Assembly: GCA_027083485.1 (NCBI GenBank)
Contig: JALWOO010000444.1
Span: 11,586 to 19,308, forward strand
DNA length: 7,723 nucleotides
Direction of reading: 5' to 3'
DNA from: Amylibacter sp.
Lineage (GTDB): Bacteria > Pseudomonadota > Alphaproteobacteria > Rhodobacterales > Rhodobacteraceae
Shown: positions 1 to 6,754 of the stretch, piece by piece
How the letters are laid out: the number at the start of each line of letters is the position of its first letter
How positions within the stretch are numbered: the stretch's first letter is position 1
Made by a program: the position numbers and the translations under genes
Notes under the pieces: generated by a model
What the model was told of the DNA's origin: nothing
Database searches by the model: none
The model's input: the letters and a program-made list of their open reading frames with translations, nothing else

Positions 1-154
1 GCATAGCCAAGCCGGTCATTTTCTGCACCGCACCGGCCATTTTTGCGGATGAAAAATCACCGCGCAAGGTAATCATGCCCTTCAGGCCCGCATCCTTCAC
101 CAAAACAGCGCCACTGAATTCTGCCCCGCCTTTTACACTGATCGCATTAGACAT
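1..154 (-). CDS. soxG: Sarcosine oxidase gamma subunit, N-terminal part (cut by window edge)
   Basis: The first 51 codons of the gamma subunit are visible; the rest lies beyond the left edge. The protein starts MSNAISVKGGAEFSG and continues into an AGLKGMITLRGDF stretch, the typical N-terminus of SoxG, a small member of the folate-binding GcvT/SoxG fold. In the heterotetramer gamma is a structural subunit packed with alpha and beta; no catalytic role is established for it. The ATG (152-154) lies inside the end of soxA, giving an 8-base overlap (147-154). A strong Shine-Dalgarno, AAGGAG, sits nine bases upstream within soxA, so translation is probably coupled to soxA. It is the last sox gene visible; folate genes often follow in related operons, but none can be seen here. 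Confidence 0.9.
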   Translation of the reverse strand, partial: MSNAISVKGGAEFSGAVLVKDAGLKGMITLRGDFSSAKMAGAVQKMTGLAM

Positions 155-3100
155 TCTGGCGTTCTCCTTCTTTGTCATAAAAGACAGGATCGACAATTCT
201 GGCTTTGATTTCCTCGCCCGTCACAGTGGGAAAGACAATCACATCGCCCATGCGTTCCGGACCATGTTCCACAAGCCCCATGGCAATCGAGCGGTTCAAC
301 GTGGGCGACCAATAGGTCGAGGTCACGCGCCCAATCATGTTTTTAATCCCGTTGGTGCGCGTCGTTCCATCCACCGCATAGGCACCGTCGGGCAACACCA
401 CTTGCGGATCAAGAGTTTCCAGCCCCACCAGACGCCAGCGTTTCGGATCCACCATATGACTGCGCTGTTGCGCTCTTTTGCCAAGGAAATCCTCTTTCTT
501 TTTGGAAATCGCCCAGTCAAGCCCCAGATCCTGCGGAATAACGGTCCCGTCGGTTTCATCGCCGATCATGATAAAGCCTTTTTCCGCGCGCATCACATGC
601 AAGGCCTCTGTGCCATAGGGCGAAATGCCAAATTCGGCCCCCGCCGCAAGTGCTGCCTCCCAAAATGCCAGCCCTTGCGCGGCAGGCACCGCGATTTCGT
701 AGCTGAGTTCGCCCGAAAACGAAATTCTGAAGGCCCGCGCCTTGATACCCGCGATTTTCCCTTCGGCAAAAGCCATAAACGGGAGTGCCTCGGCAGAAAC
801 CTCCATCCCGTCAACACCCATGTTTTCAATAACTTGGCGTGCTTTCGGGCCGACAATGGCAATCTGGGCAAACTGTTCTGTGACATTGGCCGTGTAAACC
901 TTCCAATCCCACCATTCCGTTTGCAGCCACTCCTCCATCCAGGCATGAATACGATCTGAACCGCCAGATGTGGTGTGACAGATAAAGGTATCTTCGGACA
1001 GGCGCGCAACCACACCGTCATCCGACAGAAAGCCGTTTTCAGTACACATCAACCCGTAACGGCAGCGCCCGACTTTGAGCGTCGACATCATGTTGGTGTA
1101 AAGCATGTCCAGAAACCGCCCCGCGTCCGGCCCCTTGACGATGATTTTTCCCAAGGTCGAAGCATCCAGCAAGCCAACGCTGTTACGGGTCTGGTTGATT
1201 TCACGATGCACCGCGTCTTTGACCGTTTCACCGGTTTTCTGGAAACAATAGGGACGACGCCAATCGCCGACCGGCTCCCAAAAGCCGCCGTTTTGGTCAA
1301 TCCAGTCATGGATCGGAGAGCGCCGCAACACTTTGAAAATATCGCCGCGGGCCTCCCCCGCGATGGCCCCGAAGGAAATCGGATGGTACGGCGGGCGAAA
1401 AGTTGTGGTGCCGACCTGCGGAATTTCGGTATTCAGGCTACCTGCCAGAATTGCCAGTCCATTGATATTACTCAATTTACCCTGATCTGTCGCCATACCA
1501 AGGGTGGTGTAGCGTTTGGTATGTTCAACGCTTTCATACCCTTCGCGCGCGGCAAGGCGCACATCAGAGACTTTGACGTCATTCTGATAATCAAGCCATG
1601 TTTTCATCTGCAACTTCGCAGATTGTTCCGCAGGCATGGTCCAGACCGGTAAAATTTCTGCTTCAGCTTCGCTTTCCCCCTGTGGGGCAGCCTCCTCAGA
1701 GGGCTGAAAGCCCGCTTCCTCGGCTGCGCGCTTGCCGGTGGCAACCGCATCCCGCAGCACGTTCGCCATGTCCAGATATCCGTTTGCTGTACCGGCAACG
1801 GCAACAAAGCCCTGCCCATCCGCCCCCAAAGGCGGGCGCGATGGATCCGGACGGAACATCGCCTGACCTGCATCCCAGCTTAGCTTACCCCCGCAATGGG
1901 ACCACAAATGCACCACCGGCGACCAACCACCAGACATGGCAACAACGTCGCAAGCGATTTCTTCGGTTACATGACCATCCCCGAGCTGTGCTGCAATCGC
2001 CACGGCGGTGACCCTTTTGCCACCCTTTACGCGGGAAATTGCGGTGCCTGTTGCGATCTGGATGCCCATCTCGCGTGCCTTTTTGGGCAAATCCCCCGTA
2101 ACCCTTTCACGCGCATCAACCACAAGCGGCACATCCCCGCCAGCAGCCTTAACCGCAATGGCCGTGCGATAGGCATCGTCATTATTGGTGACAATCACCA
2201 CGCGTTTGCCAAGGCTTACCCCGTGGTTCACCATATAATCGCGCACGGACCCTGCCAGCATAACACCGGGAATATCGTTTCCGGCAAAACTGATCGGGCG
2301 TTCAATTGCTCCGCTAGCCGTCACGATCCGCTTTGTGCGGATCCGCCACAACCGGTGCCGTGGCCGCCCGTCGCCGGGAATATGATCGTTAATCCGCTCA
2401 TACCCGGTGGCATAGCCGTGATCATAAACACCCGCCCCCATGGTACGGGTTCGCAGCGTTACATTCGGCAGCTGTTTCAATGCCGAAACGGTTTCATCCA
2501 CCCATTCCTGCACAGGTTTGCCATCAATACGGCCGCCATCCACAACAGCCCGCCCCCCAAAATCGGCCGTTTGTTCAAGCAGCATAACAGTTGCACCGGC
2601 ACGCCCGGCCTGAAGTGCGGCGGCAAGACCCGCGATTCCCCCGCCTATGACCAATATATCCACATGAAAGTAAAAATATTCATAACGATCGGCATCCCGA
2701 TCTGTTGGCACATTTCCCAGCCCTGCGGCTTGTCGCACAATCGGCTCGAAAACGTGCTTCCAGGCAAAGCGCGGGAACATGAAGGTTTTATAATAAAAAC
2801 CCGCTGGAAACACCCGTGAAAGGTGCTTGTTCACGGCCCCGATATCGAATTCCAGACTCGGCCAATGGTTCTGGGATTTCGCCTTAAGACCTTGAAATAA
2901 TTCGGTTGTTGTTGCGCGTTGATTGGGTTCAAACCGCGCGCCTTCCCCGAGATTGACCAGAGCATTCGGCTCTTCCGGACCGGACGCCATAATTCCGCGC
3001 GGACGGTGGTATTTAAAGGAACGGCCCACCAGAATCTCGTCATTCGCCAAAAGCGCCGAGGCCAGCGTATCCCCCTTATAACCGCTCAGCTTTCGGCCAT

Positions 3101-3167
3101 TCCACAGGAAATCCACCGGTTTTGTGCGGTCAATAAGACGCCCGCCAGTTTGCAAACGTGTACTCAT
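147..3167 (-). CDS. soxA: Sarcosine oxidase alpha subunit
   Basis: A full-length (1006-residue) alpha subunit of heterotetrameric sarcosine oxidase, which oxidatively demethylates sarcosine to glycine and H2O2 and passes the methyl carbon to tetrahydrofolate. Domains in order: an N-terminal 2Fe-2S-like fold (about 15-105) with no cysteine, so it cannot hold a cluster through the usual ligands; an FAD/NAD-binding Rossmann region whose glycine motif GGGIAG is at 175-180 (in this family it binds NAD+); an acidic linker rich in Glu/Ala (about 487-505); and a C-terminal GcvT-like aminomethyltransferase half (about 650-1000) with the FSGELSYEI segment at 817-825, where folate binds in relatives. 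The ATG at 3165-3167 is one base after the soxD stop, with AAGG inside the soxD end as ribosome site. The stop overlaps the soxG start. It is a cytoplasmic protein and no frameshift was seen. Identification is firm. Confidence 0.97.
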   Translation of the reverse strand: MSTRLQTGGRLIDRTKPVDFLWNGRKLSGYKGDTLASALLANDEILVGRSFKYHRPRGIMASGPEEPNALVNLGEGARFEPNQRATTTELFQGLKAKSQNHWPSLEFDIGAVNKHLSRVFPAGFYYKTFMFPRFAWKHVFEPIVRQAAGLGNVPTDRDADRYEYFYFHVDILVIGGGIAGLAAALQAGRAGATVMLLEQTADFGGRAVVDGGRIDGKPVQEWVDETVSALKQLPNVTLRTRTMGAGVYDHGYATGYERINDHIPGDGRPRHRLWRIRTKRIVTASGAIERPISFAGNDIPGVMLAGSVRDYMVNHGVSLGKRVVIVTNNDDAYRTAIAVKAAGGDVPLVVDARERVTGDLPKKAREMGIQIATGTAISRVKGGKRVTAVAIAAQLGDGHVTEEIACDVVAMSGGWSPVVHLWSHCGGKLSWDAGQAMFRPDPSRPPLGADGQGFVAVAGTANGYLDMANVLRDAVATGKRAAEEAGFQPSEEAAPQGESEAEAEILPVWTMPAEQSAKLQMKTWLDYQNDVKVSDVRLAAREGYESVEHTKRYTTLGMATDQGKLSNINGLAILAGSLNTEIPQVGTTTFRPPYHPISFGAIAGEARGDIFKVLRRSPIHDWIDQNGGFWEPVGDWRRPYCFQKTGETVKDAVHREINQTRNSVGLLDASTLGKIIVKGPDAGRFLDMLYTNMMSTLKVGRCRYGLMCTENGFLSDDGVVARLSEDTFICHTTSGGSDRIHAWMEEWLQTEWWDWKVYTANVTEQFAQIAIVGPKARQVIENMGVDGMEVSAEALPFMAFAEGKIAGIKARAFRISFSGELSYEIAVPAAQGLAFWEAALAAGAEFGISPYGTEALHVMRAEKGFIMIGDETDGTVIPQDLGLDWAISKKKEDFLGKRAQQRSHMVDPKRWRLVGLETLDPQVVLPDGAYAVDGTTRTNGIKNMIGRVTSTYWSPTLNRSIAMGLVEHGPERMGDVIVFPTVTGEEIKARIVDPVFYDKEGERQNV

Positions 3168-3168
3168 C

Positions 3169-3489
3169 TTAAAAACCTTCCCATTCAGGGCGCTTTGATT
3201 TTATTTTCTCGACCAGTTCCTTGGGCGGTTCAAAAACCTGTGCCGAATAGGTGCCGAAGACTTCCAGTGTGTCGGTCGCCCGCGCCGCATGGAACCATTT
3301 TCCACAGCCCATTGCATGACGCCAGCGTTCAAAATGCACCCCCTTGGGGTTTTTACGATGGAAAAGATACCCTTCGAATTCGTCATCCGACGCCCCCGCG
3401 CCATGTCTTTTGACATGGGCCTCGCCGCCGGGGGCAAGTTCGGTTTCATCGGCATCGATACCGCAATAGGGACAGGTTAACAAAAGCAT
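3169..3489 (-). CDS. soxD: Sarcosine oxidase delta subunit
   Basis: A 106-residue zinc-binding delta subunit of heterotetrameric sarcosine oxidase. The metal ligands known from crystallised relatives (two Cys near the N-terminus, then His and Cys) are present: Cys6 and Cys9 in LTCPYCG, His58 and Cys62 in RHAMGCGKWF. The sequence also has the family's YLFHRKNPKG block (41-50) and a W-F-H-A-A-R segment. Length is normal for the family. The subunit is structural and sits at the edge of the alpha subunit. The gene ends one base before soxA, so the two are probably translationally coupled. Its start (ATG 3487-3489) has an AGGTGA ribosome site inside a small palindrome (3490-3502). A 64-base gap separates it from the fosA-type gene upstream. 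It must not be confused with SoxD of sulfur oxidation, which is a cytochrome. Confidence 0.96.
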   Translation of the reverse strand: MLLLTCPYCGIDADETELAPGGEAHVKRHGAGASDDEFEGYLFHRKNPKGVHFERWRHAMGCGKWFHAARATDTLEVFGTYSAQVFEPPKELVEKIKSKRPEWEGF

Positions 3490-3502
3490 AAGGTGTCACC
3501 TT
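3490..3502 (-). promoter_or_regulatory. soxD ribosome-binding site embedded in a palindrome
   Basis: Immediately before the soxD ATG the message reads AAGGTGACACCTT, a 13-base palindrome with a one-base centre. As RNA it can fold as a five-pair stem (AAGGU/ACCUU) with a three-base loop. The Shine-Dalgarno AGGTGA lies in the 5' arm and loop, so the fold would partly hide it. The palindrome is seen directly; control of soxD translation is inference, since a five-pair hairpin is only marginally stable and could be chance. Confidence 0.4.
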
Positions 3503-3553
3503 TCGGGAGGGGTTTAGAGAGGGAATTGCCAAAGAAACCGGCGCAAACGTGAA

Positions 3554-3964
3554 TTAAATGCCGCATGATCGGCTTCCCTTAACGGTTTGTTCAGAGATAT
3601 GTGCCAGTCTCGACGCCAGATCACCGACATGCAGTTCCAGCCTGTGGCCGTCGGGGTCTGTAAAATAGAAACTGTCGCCTTCAGAGCGGTTTTCTTTCCA
3701 TTGCGCACCACCATGGGCGGATATGCGTGTGCAAGTGGCGGTAAATTCGTCTGCTGAGACATCAAAGGCAATATGGGTATAATCCGTTACCTGATCCACA
3801 TGACCATCGCTCGACAAGCACAGCCACAAACTTCCGGCAGAAAGGTAGGCCCCGTTTTCCCAACGATGTTCCAGCGTCAACCCCAGTGCACCCACATAAA
3901 ACGCCACTGCACGGTGAAGGTTTGTCGTCGCCAAGGTGATGTGATTTAAGCCGCGAATTGCCAT
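3554..3964 (-). CDS. fosA: FosA-type fosfomycin glutathione transferase (VOC superfamily)
   Basis: A 136-residue vicinal-oxygen-chelate metalloenzyme closely resembling FosA, a Mn2+/K+-dependent enzyme that adds glutathione to the epoxide of fosfomycin. Two VOC modules are visible. The metal ligands expected from Pseudomonas FosA (His, His, Glu) fall at His8, His64 and Glu110. Lys90, Arg93, Ser94, Ser98, Tyr100 and Arg119 also match, as does the potassium-loop motif RSEGDSFYF (93-101), which separates FosA from the hydrolase FosX. GLNHITLA at the start, SLWLCLS (45-51) and DPDGHRLELHVGDL (103-116) are further family blocks. The start at 3964 is chosen over an upstream ATG (4009) because homology begins there and GGGGAGG lies just upstream. 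It sits between soxB and soxD in the same orientation with no obvious terminator on either side, so co-transcription is likely. The physiological substrate could be another electrophile; this is inference. Confidence 0.88.
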   Translation of the reverse strand: MAIRGLNHITLATTNLHRAVAFYVGALGLTLEHRWENGAYLSAGSLWLCLSSDGHVDQVTDYTHIAFDVSADEFTATCTRISAHGGAQWKENRSEGDSFYFTDPDGHRLELHVGDLASRLAHISEQTVKGSRSCGI

Positions 3965-3968
3965 GGAG

Positions 3969-3976
3969 ACCTCCCC
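3969..3976 (-). promoter_or_regulatory. Strong Shine-Dalgarno of the fosA-type gene
   Basis: The minus strand reads GGGGAGGT just before the ATG at 3964, with five bases between GGAGG and the start. It decides the start codon and suggests the gene is translated efficiently on its own, not by coupling to soxB, whose stop is 88 bases upstream. Confidence 0.75.
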
Positions 3977-3999
3977 GAGGAAAAGTCTGGTGCGGTCGC

Positions 4000-4018
4000 G
4001 CCATGACATTTACATGGC
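4000..4018. repeat. Short palindrome between soxB and the fosA-type gene
   Basis: GCCATG (4000-4005) and CATGGC (4013-4018) form a perfect six-base inverted repeat with a seven-base A/T-rich centre. In the soxB message this could be a small hairpin 34 bases downstream of the soxB stop. No U-run follows it, so it does not look like an intrinsic terminator. It could be a regulator site for the fosA-type gene, an RNA-processing or stability element, or chance. Confidence 0.3.
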
Positions 4019-4052
4019 ATCAAACAGTCGTATGCAGCAAAAAGGATTTCCA

Positions 4053-5300
4053 TCAATGCGCCACCCCCGCCGCAACGCTTTCATCAATGAAGCGCCCCTC
4101 TTTGAACCGGTTCAGCCCAAAAGGTGCCGCCAATTCGCCCGGCTCCCCTTTGGCCACCAGTTCGGCCATAGCCCAGCCACTTCCGGGAATGGATTTAAAC
4201 CCGCCGGTGCCCCAGCCTGCATTGATATAACAATTGCCAAGCGGTGTTTTTGAGATGATCGGTGAACGATCACCGGTCATATCCACGATCCCGCCCCATT
4301 GGCGCAGCATTTTCAGACGGGATATAATCGGAAAGGTCTCGATCAGGGCCCGCACGGTTTCCTCGATATGGTGAAAAGATCCACGCTGGGTATAATTGTT
4401 AAACCCGTCGGCTCCACCGCCAATAACCAGCTCGCCCTTGTCGGATTGGGACATATACCCATGCACCGTATTGGCCATCACCACCACATCCATGCATGGT
4501 TTGATCGGCTCGGATACCAAAGCCTGCAAGGCCGCGCTTTCCAAAGGCAGGCGAAAACCCGCCATATCGGCCAGAACACCGGAATTGCCGGCAACGACAA
4601 TCGCCAGTTTTTTACACTTGATCTCGCCTTTGGATGTGGTCACGCCGGTCACCTGCCCGTTTGCCTGATGCACGGCGGTGACTTCGCATTTTTGCAAAAT
4701 ATGCATCCCCATATCGGAACAGGCCCGCGCATACCCCCAAGCCACCGCATCATGGCGCGCCGTGCCGCCGCGCGGCTGCCAAAGGGCCCCCAGCACCGGA
4801 TAGCGTGGGCCGGACAATTCAATAATCGGGCATAATTCTTTCACCCGTTCAGGCGAAATGAATTCCGTTTGCACCCCTTGCAAGGCATTCGCATGGGCCG
4901 TGCGCAGATAGCCGCGAACCTCGTGTTCTGTCTGGGCCAGCATCATCACCCCGCGCGGGGAAAACATCACGTTGTAATTCAGATCCTGGCTCATGGTTTC
5001 ATAGAGCGAGCGTGCCTTTTCATAGATCGCGGCTGAAGGGTCCTGCAGGTAATTCGACCGGATAATCGTGGTATTGCGCCCCGTATTACCTCCGCCAAGC
5101 CAGCCTTTTTCAATCACCGCCACATTGGTTATACCGTAATTTTTGCCTAAATAGTAAGCAGTAGCCAAACCGTGACCACCTGCCCCGACAATCACCACAT
5201 CATATTCGGATCGAGGTTCGGGTGCCGCCCAGGCCCGCTCCCAGCCGGTATGATACCGCAGGGATTCTCTGGCGATGGCAAAGGCTGAATAGCGTCTCAT
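4053..5300 (-). CDS. soxB: Sarcosine oxidase beta subunit
   Basis: The 415-residue catalytic beta subunit, which carries the FAD that oxidises sarcosine and a covalently bound FMN that passes electrons to O2. The N-terminal dinucleotide motif VIVGAGGHGLATAYYLGK includes GAGGHG at 39-44. His183 in TARHDAVAWGY corresponds to the family histidine that binds FMN covalently. The C-terminal flavin motif GWGTGGFKSIPGSG lies at 362-375. NTGRNTTIIRSNY (72-84) and MFSPRGVMML (112-121) are typical alphaproteobacterial SoxB blocks. The start MRRYSAF (ATG 5298-5300) is preferred to an upstream ATG at 5357 because it matches the family N-terminus and has GGAG eight bases upstream. It is first in the operon, transcribed away from ccmI. 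There is no signal peptide; it is cytoplasmic. Confidence 0.96.
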   Translation of the reverse strand: MRRYSAFAIARESLRYHTGWERAWAAPEPRSEYDVVIVGAGGHGLATAYYLGKNYGITNVAVIEKGWLGGGNTGRNTTIIRSNYLQDPSAAIYEKARSLYETMSQDLNYNVMFSPRGVMMLAQTEHEVRGYLRTAHANALQGVQTEFISPERVKELCPIIELSGPRYPVLGALWQPRGGTARHDAVAWGYARACSDMGMHILQKCEVTAVHQANGQVTGVTTSKGEIKCKKLAIVVAGNSGVLADMAGFRLPLESAALQALVSEPIKPCMDVVVMANTVHGYMSQSDKGELVIGGGADGFNNYTQRGSFHHIEETVRALIETFPIISRLKMLRQWGGIVDMTGDRSPIISKTPLGNCYINAGWGTGGFKSIPGSGWAMAELVAKGEPGELAAPFGLNRFKEGRFIDESVAAGVAH

Positions 5301-5545
5301 GGGTGTGGCTCCGAAATCAGAATATGGCGCAAATCGGGTGCAAATCAGCGCGCGCACCCTTGTTAAGAAACTGATAACGCCAAATTCTGCTCGCTGCCAT
5401 ACATCTTAGCGGCACCTCCCCACCGGTTTTCGACATTTCAGGCGTTTTAGCCGCATCACGAAACCGGCATTTCCACCGTATTTGGGGTTTCTAAGCAGGC
5501 AAAGGCAGACTATCAATGCGACTGACGAAAACAGGAGTATTACCC
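5301..5545. promoter_or_regulatory. Divergent control region between soxB and ccmI
   Basis: These 245 non-coding bases separate two genes transcribed away from each other, so promoters for both must lie here or overlap the gene starts. I cannot assign a convincing -35/-10 pair on either strand; candidate boxes are all weak, as is common in alphaproteobacteria. Ribosome sites are clear: GGAG at 5309-5312 (minus) for soxB and AGGAG at 5533-5537 (plus), eight bases before the ccmI ATG. The soxB-proximal part holds the repeats at 5329-5359 described separately. No small gene or RNA is recognisable. Confidence 0.6.
5329..5359. promoter_or_regulatory. Candidate operator upstream of soxB (direct plus inverted repeat)
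   Basis: GCAAATC occurs twice (5329-5335 and 5340-5346), offset by 11 bases, about one DNA turn. Overlapping this, GGGTGC (5336-5341) and GCACCC (5354-5359) form a perfect six-base inverted repeat with a 12-base spacer. The block lies 29-59 bases upstream of the soxB ATG, where a repressor or activator of sarcosine catabolism could bind. The repeats are seen directly; regulator binding is inference and no regulator gene is in the window. Confidence 0.35.
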
Positions 5546-6754
5546 ATGTTCTGGCTCATAGCCGCCGTGATGACTTTCGCCACTCTCGCCCTGATTGTTC
5601 CGGTCATTTTACGGCGTAATGCGGCGACCACCAAAGCCGCCGAACTGGATTTGCAAGTCTACAAAGACCAGTTGGCCGAAGTTGAAAAAGACGTTGCCAA
5701 CGGGGCTTTGCCCGAAGCAGATGCCGAGGCCGTCAGAATTGAAGTCTCCCGCCGGATCTTAGCAGCCGACAAGCGCAAACAGGCCGAAACCGCCGCCAGT
5801 CAAACCAGCCGTACCACCAGCCTTGTGACCGGAGTTCTTTTGGCTCTGTTCATCGGCGGCGGCACACTGGCGCTTTACTGGGAAATCGGGGTGCCGGGCA
5901 TGCCGGACCAGCCTTTGGTCGCCCGTATGGAAGCGGCCAAAATTGCCCGTGAAAACCGCCCTAATCAGGAGCAGGCCGAAGCCGCCGCGCCTCCGCTTAA
6001 TGTGGACGCTGCCCCGGAATATGTGGAACTCGTCGGAAAACTGCGTAAAGTCCTGAAAACCCGTCCCACTGACGTCAAAGGCTTTCGCCTTTTGGCCAAT
6101 CACGAAGCCCGTTTAGGAAATCTGAAAGAGGCCCGCGTGGCCCAACAAAGAGTGCTTGATCTGCTGGGCGACAAGGCCAGTGCCGAAGACTACACCGATC
6201 TGGCGGAAATCATGATTGTCGGGGCCGGTGGATATGTCTCTCCCGAGGCCGAAACCGCCTTGGCCAAAGCCCTTCGCTTGCAGGCTAAATCCCCGCGAGC
6301 ACGCTATTATTCCGGTCTGACGCTGGCGCAGAACGGGCGTCCCGATATTGCCTATCGCATGTGGCAGGGGTTGCTGGATGAAGGTCCCGAAGATGCCCCG
6401 TGGATTGCGCTTATTCAGGCCCAGATCGGCTCTGTCGCCCGCGCGGCCGGCATCCGGATCCCGAACCAGAACGCCCCCGGACCAAGTGCCGAACAGGTTA
6501 AGAATGCCCAAAGCATGTCCGTGGAAGACCGCCAGCAAATGATCCGTGGCATGGTTGCGGGCCTCTCGGATCGCCTGAATTCCGATGGCGGCACGCCGGC
6601 AGAATGGGCGCGTTTGATCCGTGCCTATGGCGTCCTTGGGGAAACCGGCAAGGCAGATGCCGCCTGGAAAGCCGCCCAAAAGGCCCACGGTCAGGATGCC
6701 GACGCCATGCGCGTGTTACAAGAGGCAGCACAGGCAGCCGACATCACACGATGA
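5546..6754 (+). CDS. ccmI: Cytochrome c biogenesis protein CcmI (CycH)
   Basis: A 402-residue membrane-anchored chaperone of System I cytochrome c maturation. It binds apocytochrome c in the periplasm and delivers it to the CcmF/CcmH haem-ligation complex. Layout: transmembrane helix 1 (about 2-22, MFWLIAAVMTFATLALIVPV), a cytoplasmic charged loop that looks coiled-coil forming (about 29-82), transmembrane helix 2 (about 92-112) followed by the family motif GVPGMPDQPL (115-124), then a periplasmic TPR-rich region (about 155-390), with TPR-like helices around 173-205, 235-280 and 350-385. The start is the ATG at 5546 with AGGAG eight bases upstream; an in-frame ATG at 5516 would only place extra residues before the first helix and has no good ribosome site. 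The stop overlaps the ruvX start as ATGA. No other ccm genes are in the window, so this copy lies apart from any ccmABCDG cluster. Confidence 0.92.
   Translation: MFWLIAAVMTFATLALIVPVILRRNAATTKAAELDLQVYKDQLAEVEKDVANGALPEADAEAVRIEVSRRILAADKRKQAETAASQTSRTTSLVTGVLLALFIGGGTLALYWEIGVPGMPDQPLVARMEAAKIARENRPNQEQAEAAAPPLNVDAAPEYVELVGKLRKVLKTRPTDVKGFRLLANHEARLGNLKEARVAQQRVLDLLGDKASAEDYTDLAEIMIVGAGGYVSPEAETALAKALRLQAKSPRARYYSGLTLAQNGRPDIAYRMWQGLLDEGPEDAPWIALIQAQIGSVARAAGIRIPNQNAPGPSAEQVKNAQSMSVEDRQQMIRGMVAGLSDRLNSDGGTPAEWARLIRAYGVLGETGKADAAWKAAQKAHGQDADAMRVLQEAAQAADITR

Noticed and set aside
75..959. Long plus-strand open frame opposite soxA (294 codons)
   Set aside because: It is fully antisense to the unmistakable soxA coding sequence, has no recognisable domain and a biased composition typical of shadow frames.
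1896..2819. Long plus-strand open frame opposite soxA (307 codons)
   Set aside because: Also antisense to a conserved part of soxA; rich in His, Pro, Asn and Arg as expected for a complementary-strand shadow, with no family resemblance.
3554..3964. Calling the VOC gene FosX, FosB or a glyoxalase I
   Set aside because: The potassium-loop motif SEGDSFY with Lys90 and Arg119 matches FosA; the GLNHITLA and SLWLCLS blocks differ from glyoxalase I.
3965..4009. Upstream ATG giving a 151-residue version of the fosA-type protein
   Set aside because: FosA homology starts at the ATG at 3964, which has a strong Shine-Dalgarno; the extra 15 residues match nothing in the family.
3169..5300. Reading the sox genes as sulfur-oxidation (thiosulfate) sox genes
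   Set aside because: The shared symbols are misleading: the proteins carry sarcosine oxidase flavin, folate and zinc motifs and no haem c (CxxCH) or molybdopterin signatures of thiosulfate oxidation.
5301..5357. Upstream ATG giving a 434-residue SoxB
   Set aside because: The family N-terminus M-x-RYSAF begins at 5300 with GGAG at good spacing; the extension would run through the candidate operator.
5460..5491. GAAACC/GGTTTC inverted repeat upstream of ccmI
   Set aside because: Only six-base arms around a 20-base spacer; too weak to call a regulatory site or hairpin.
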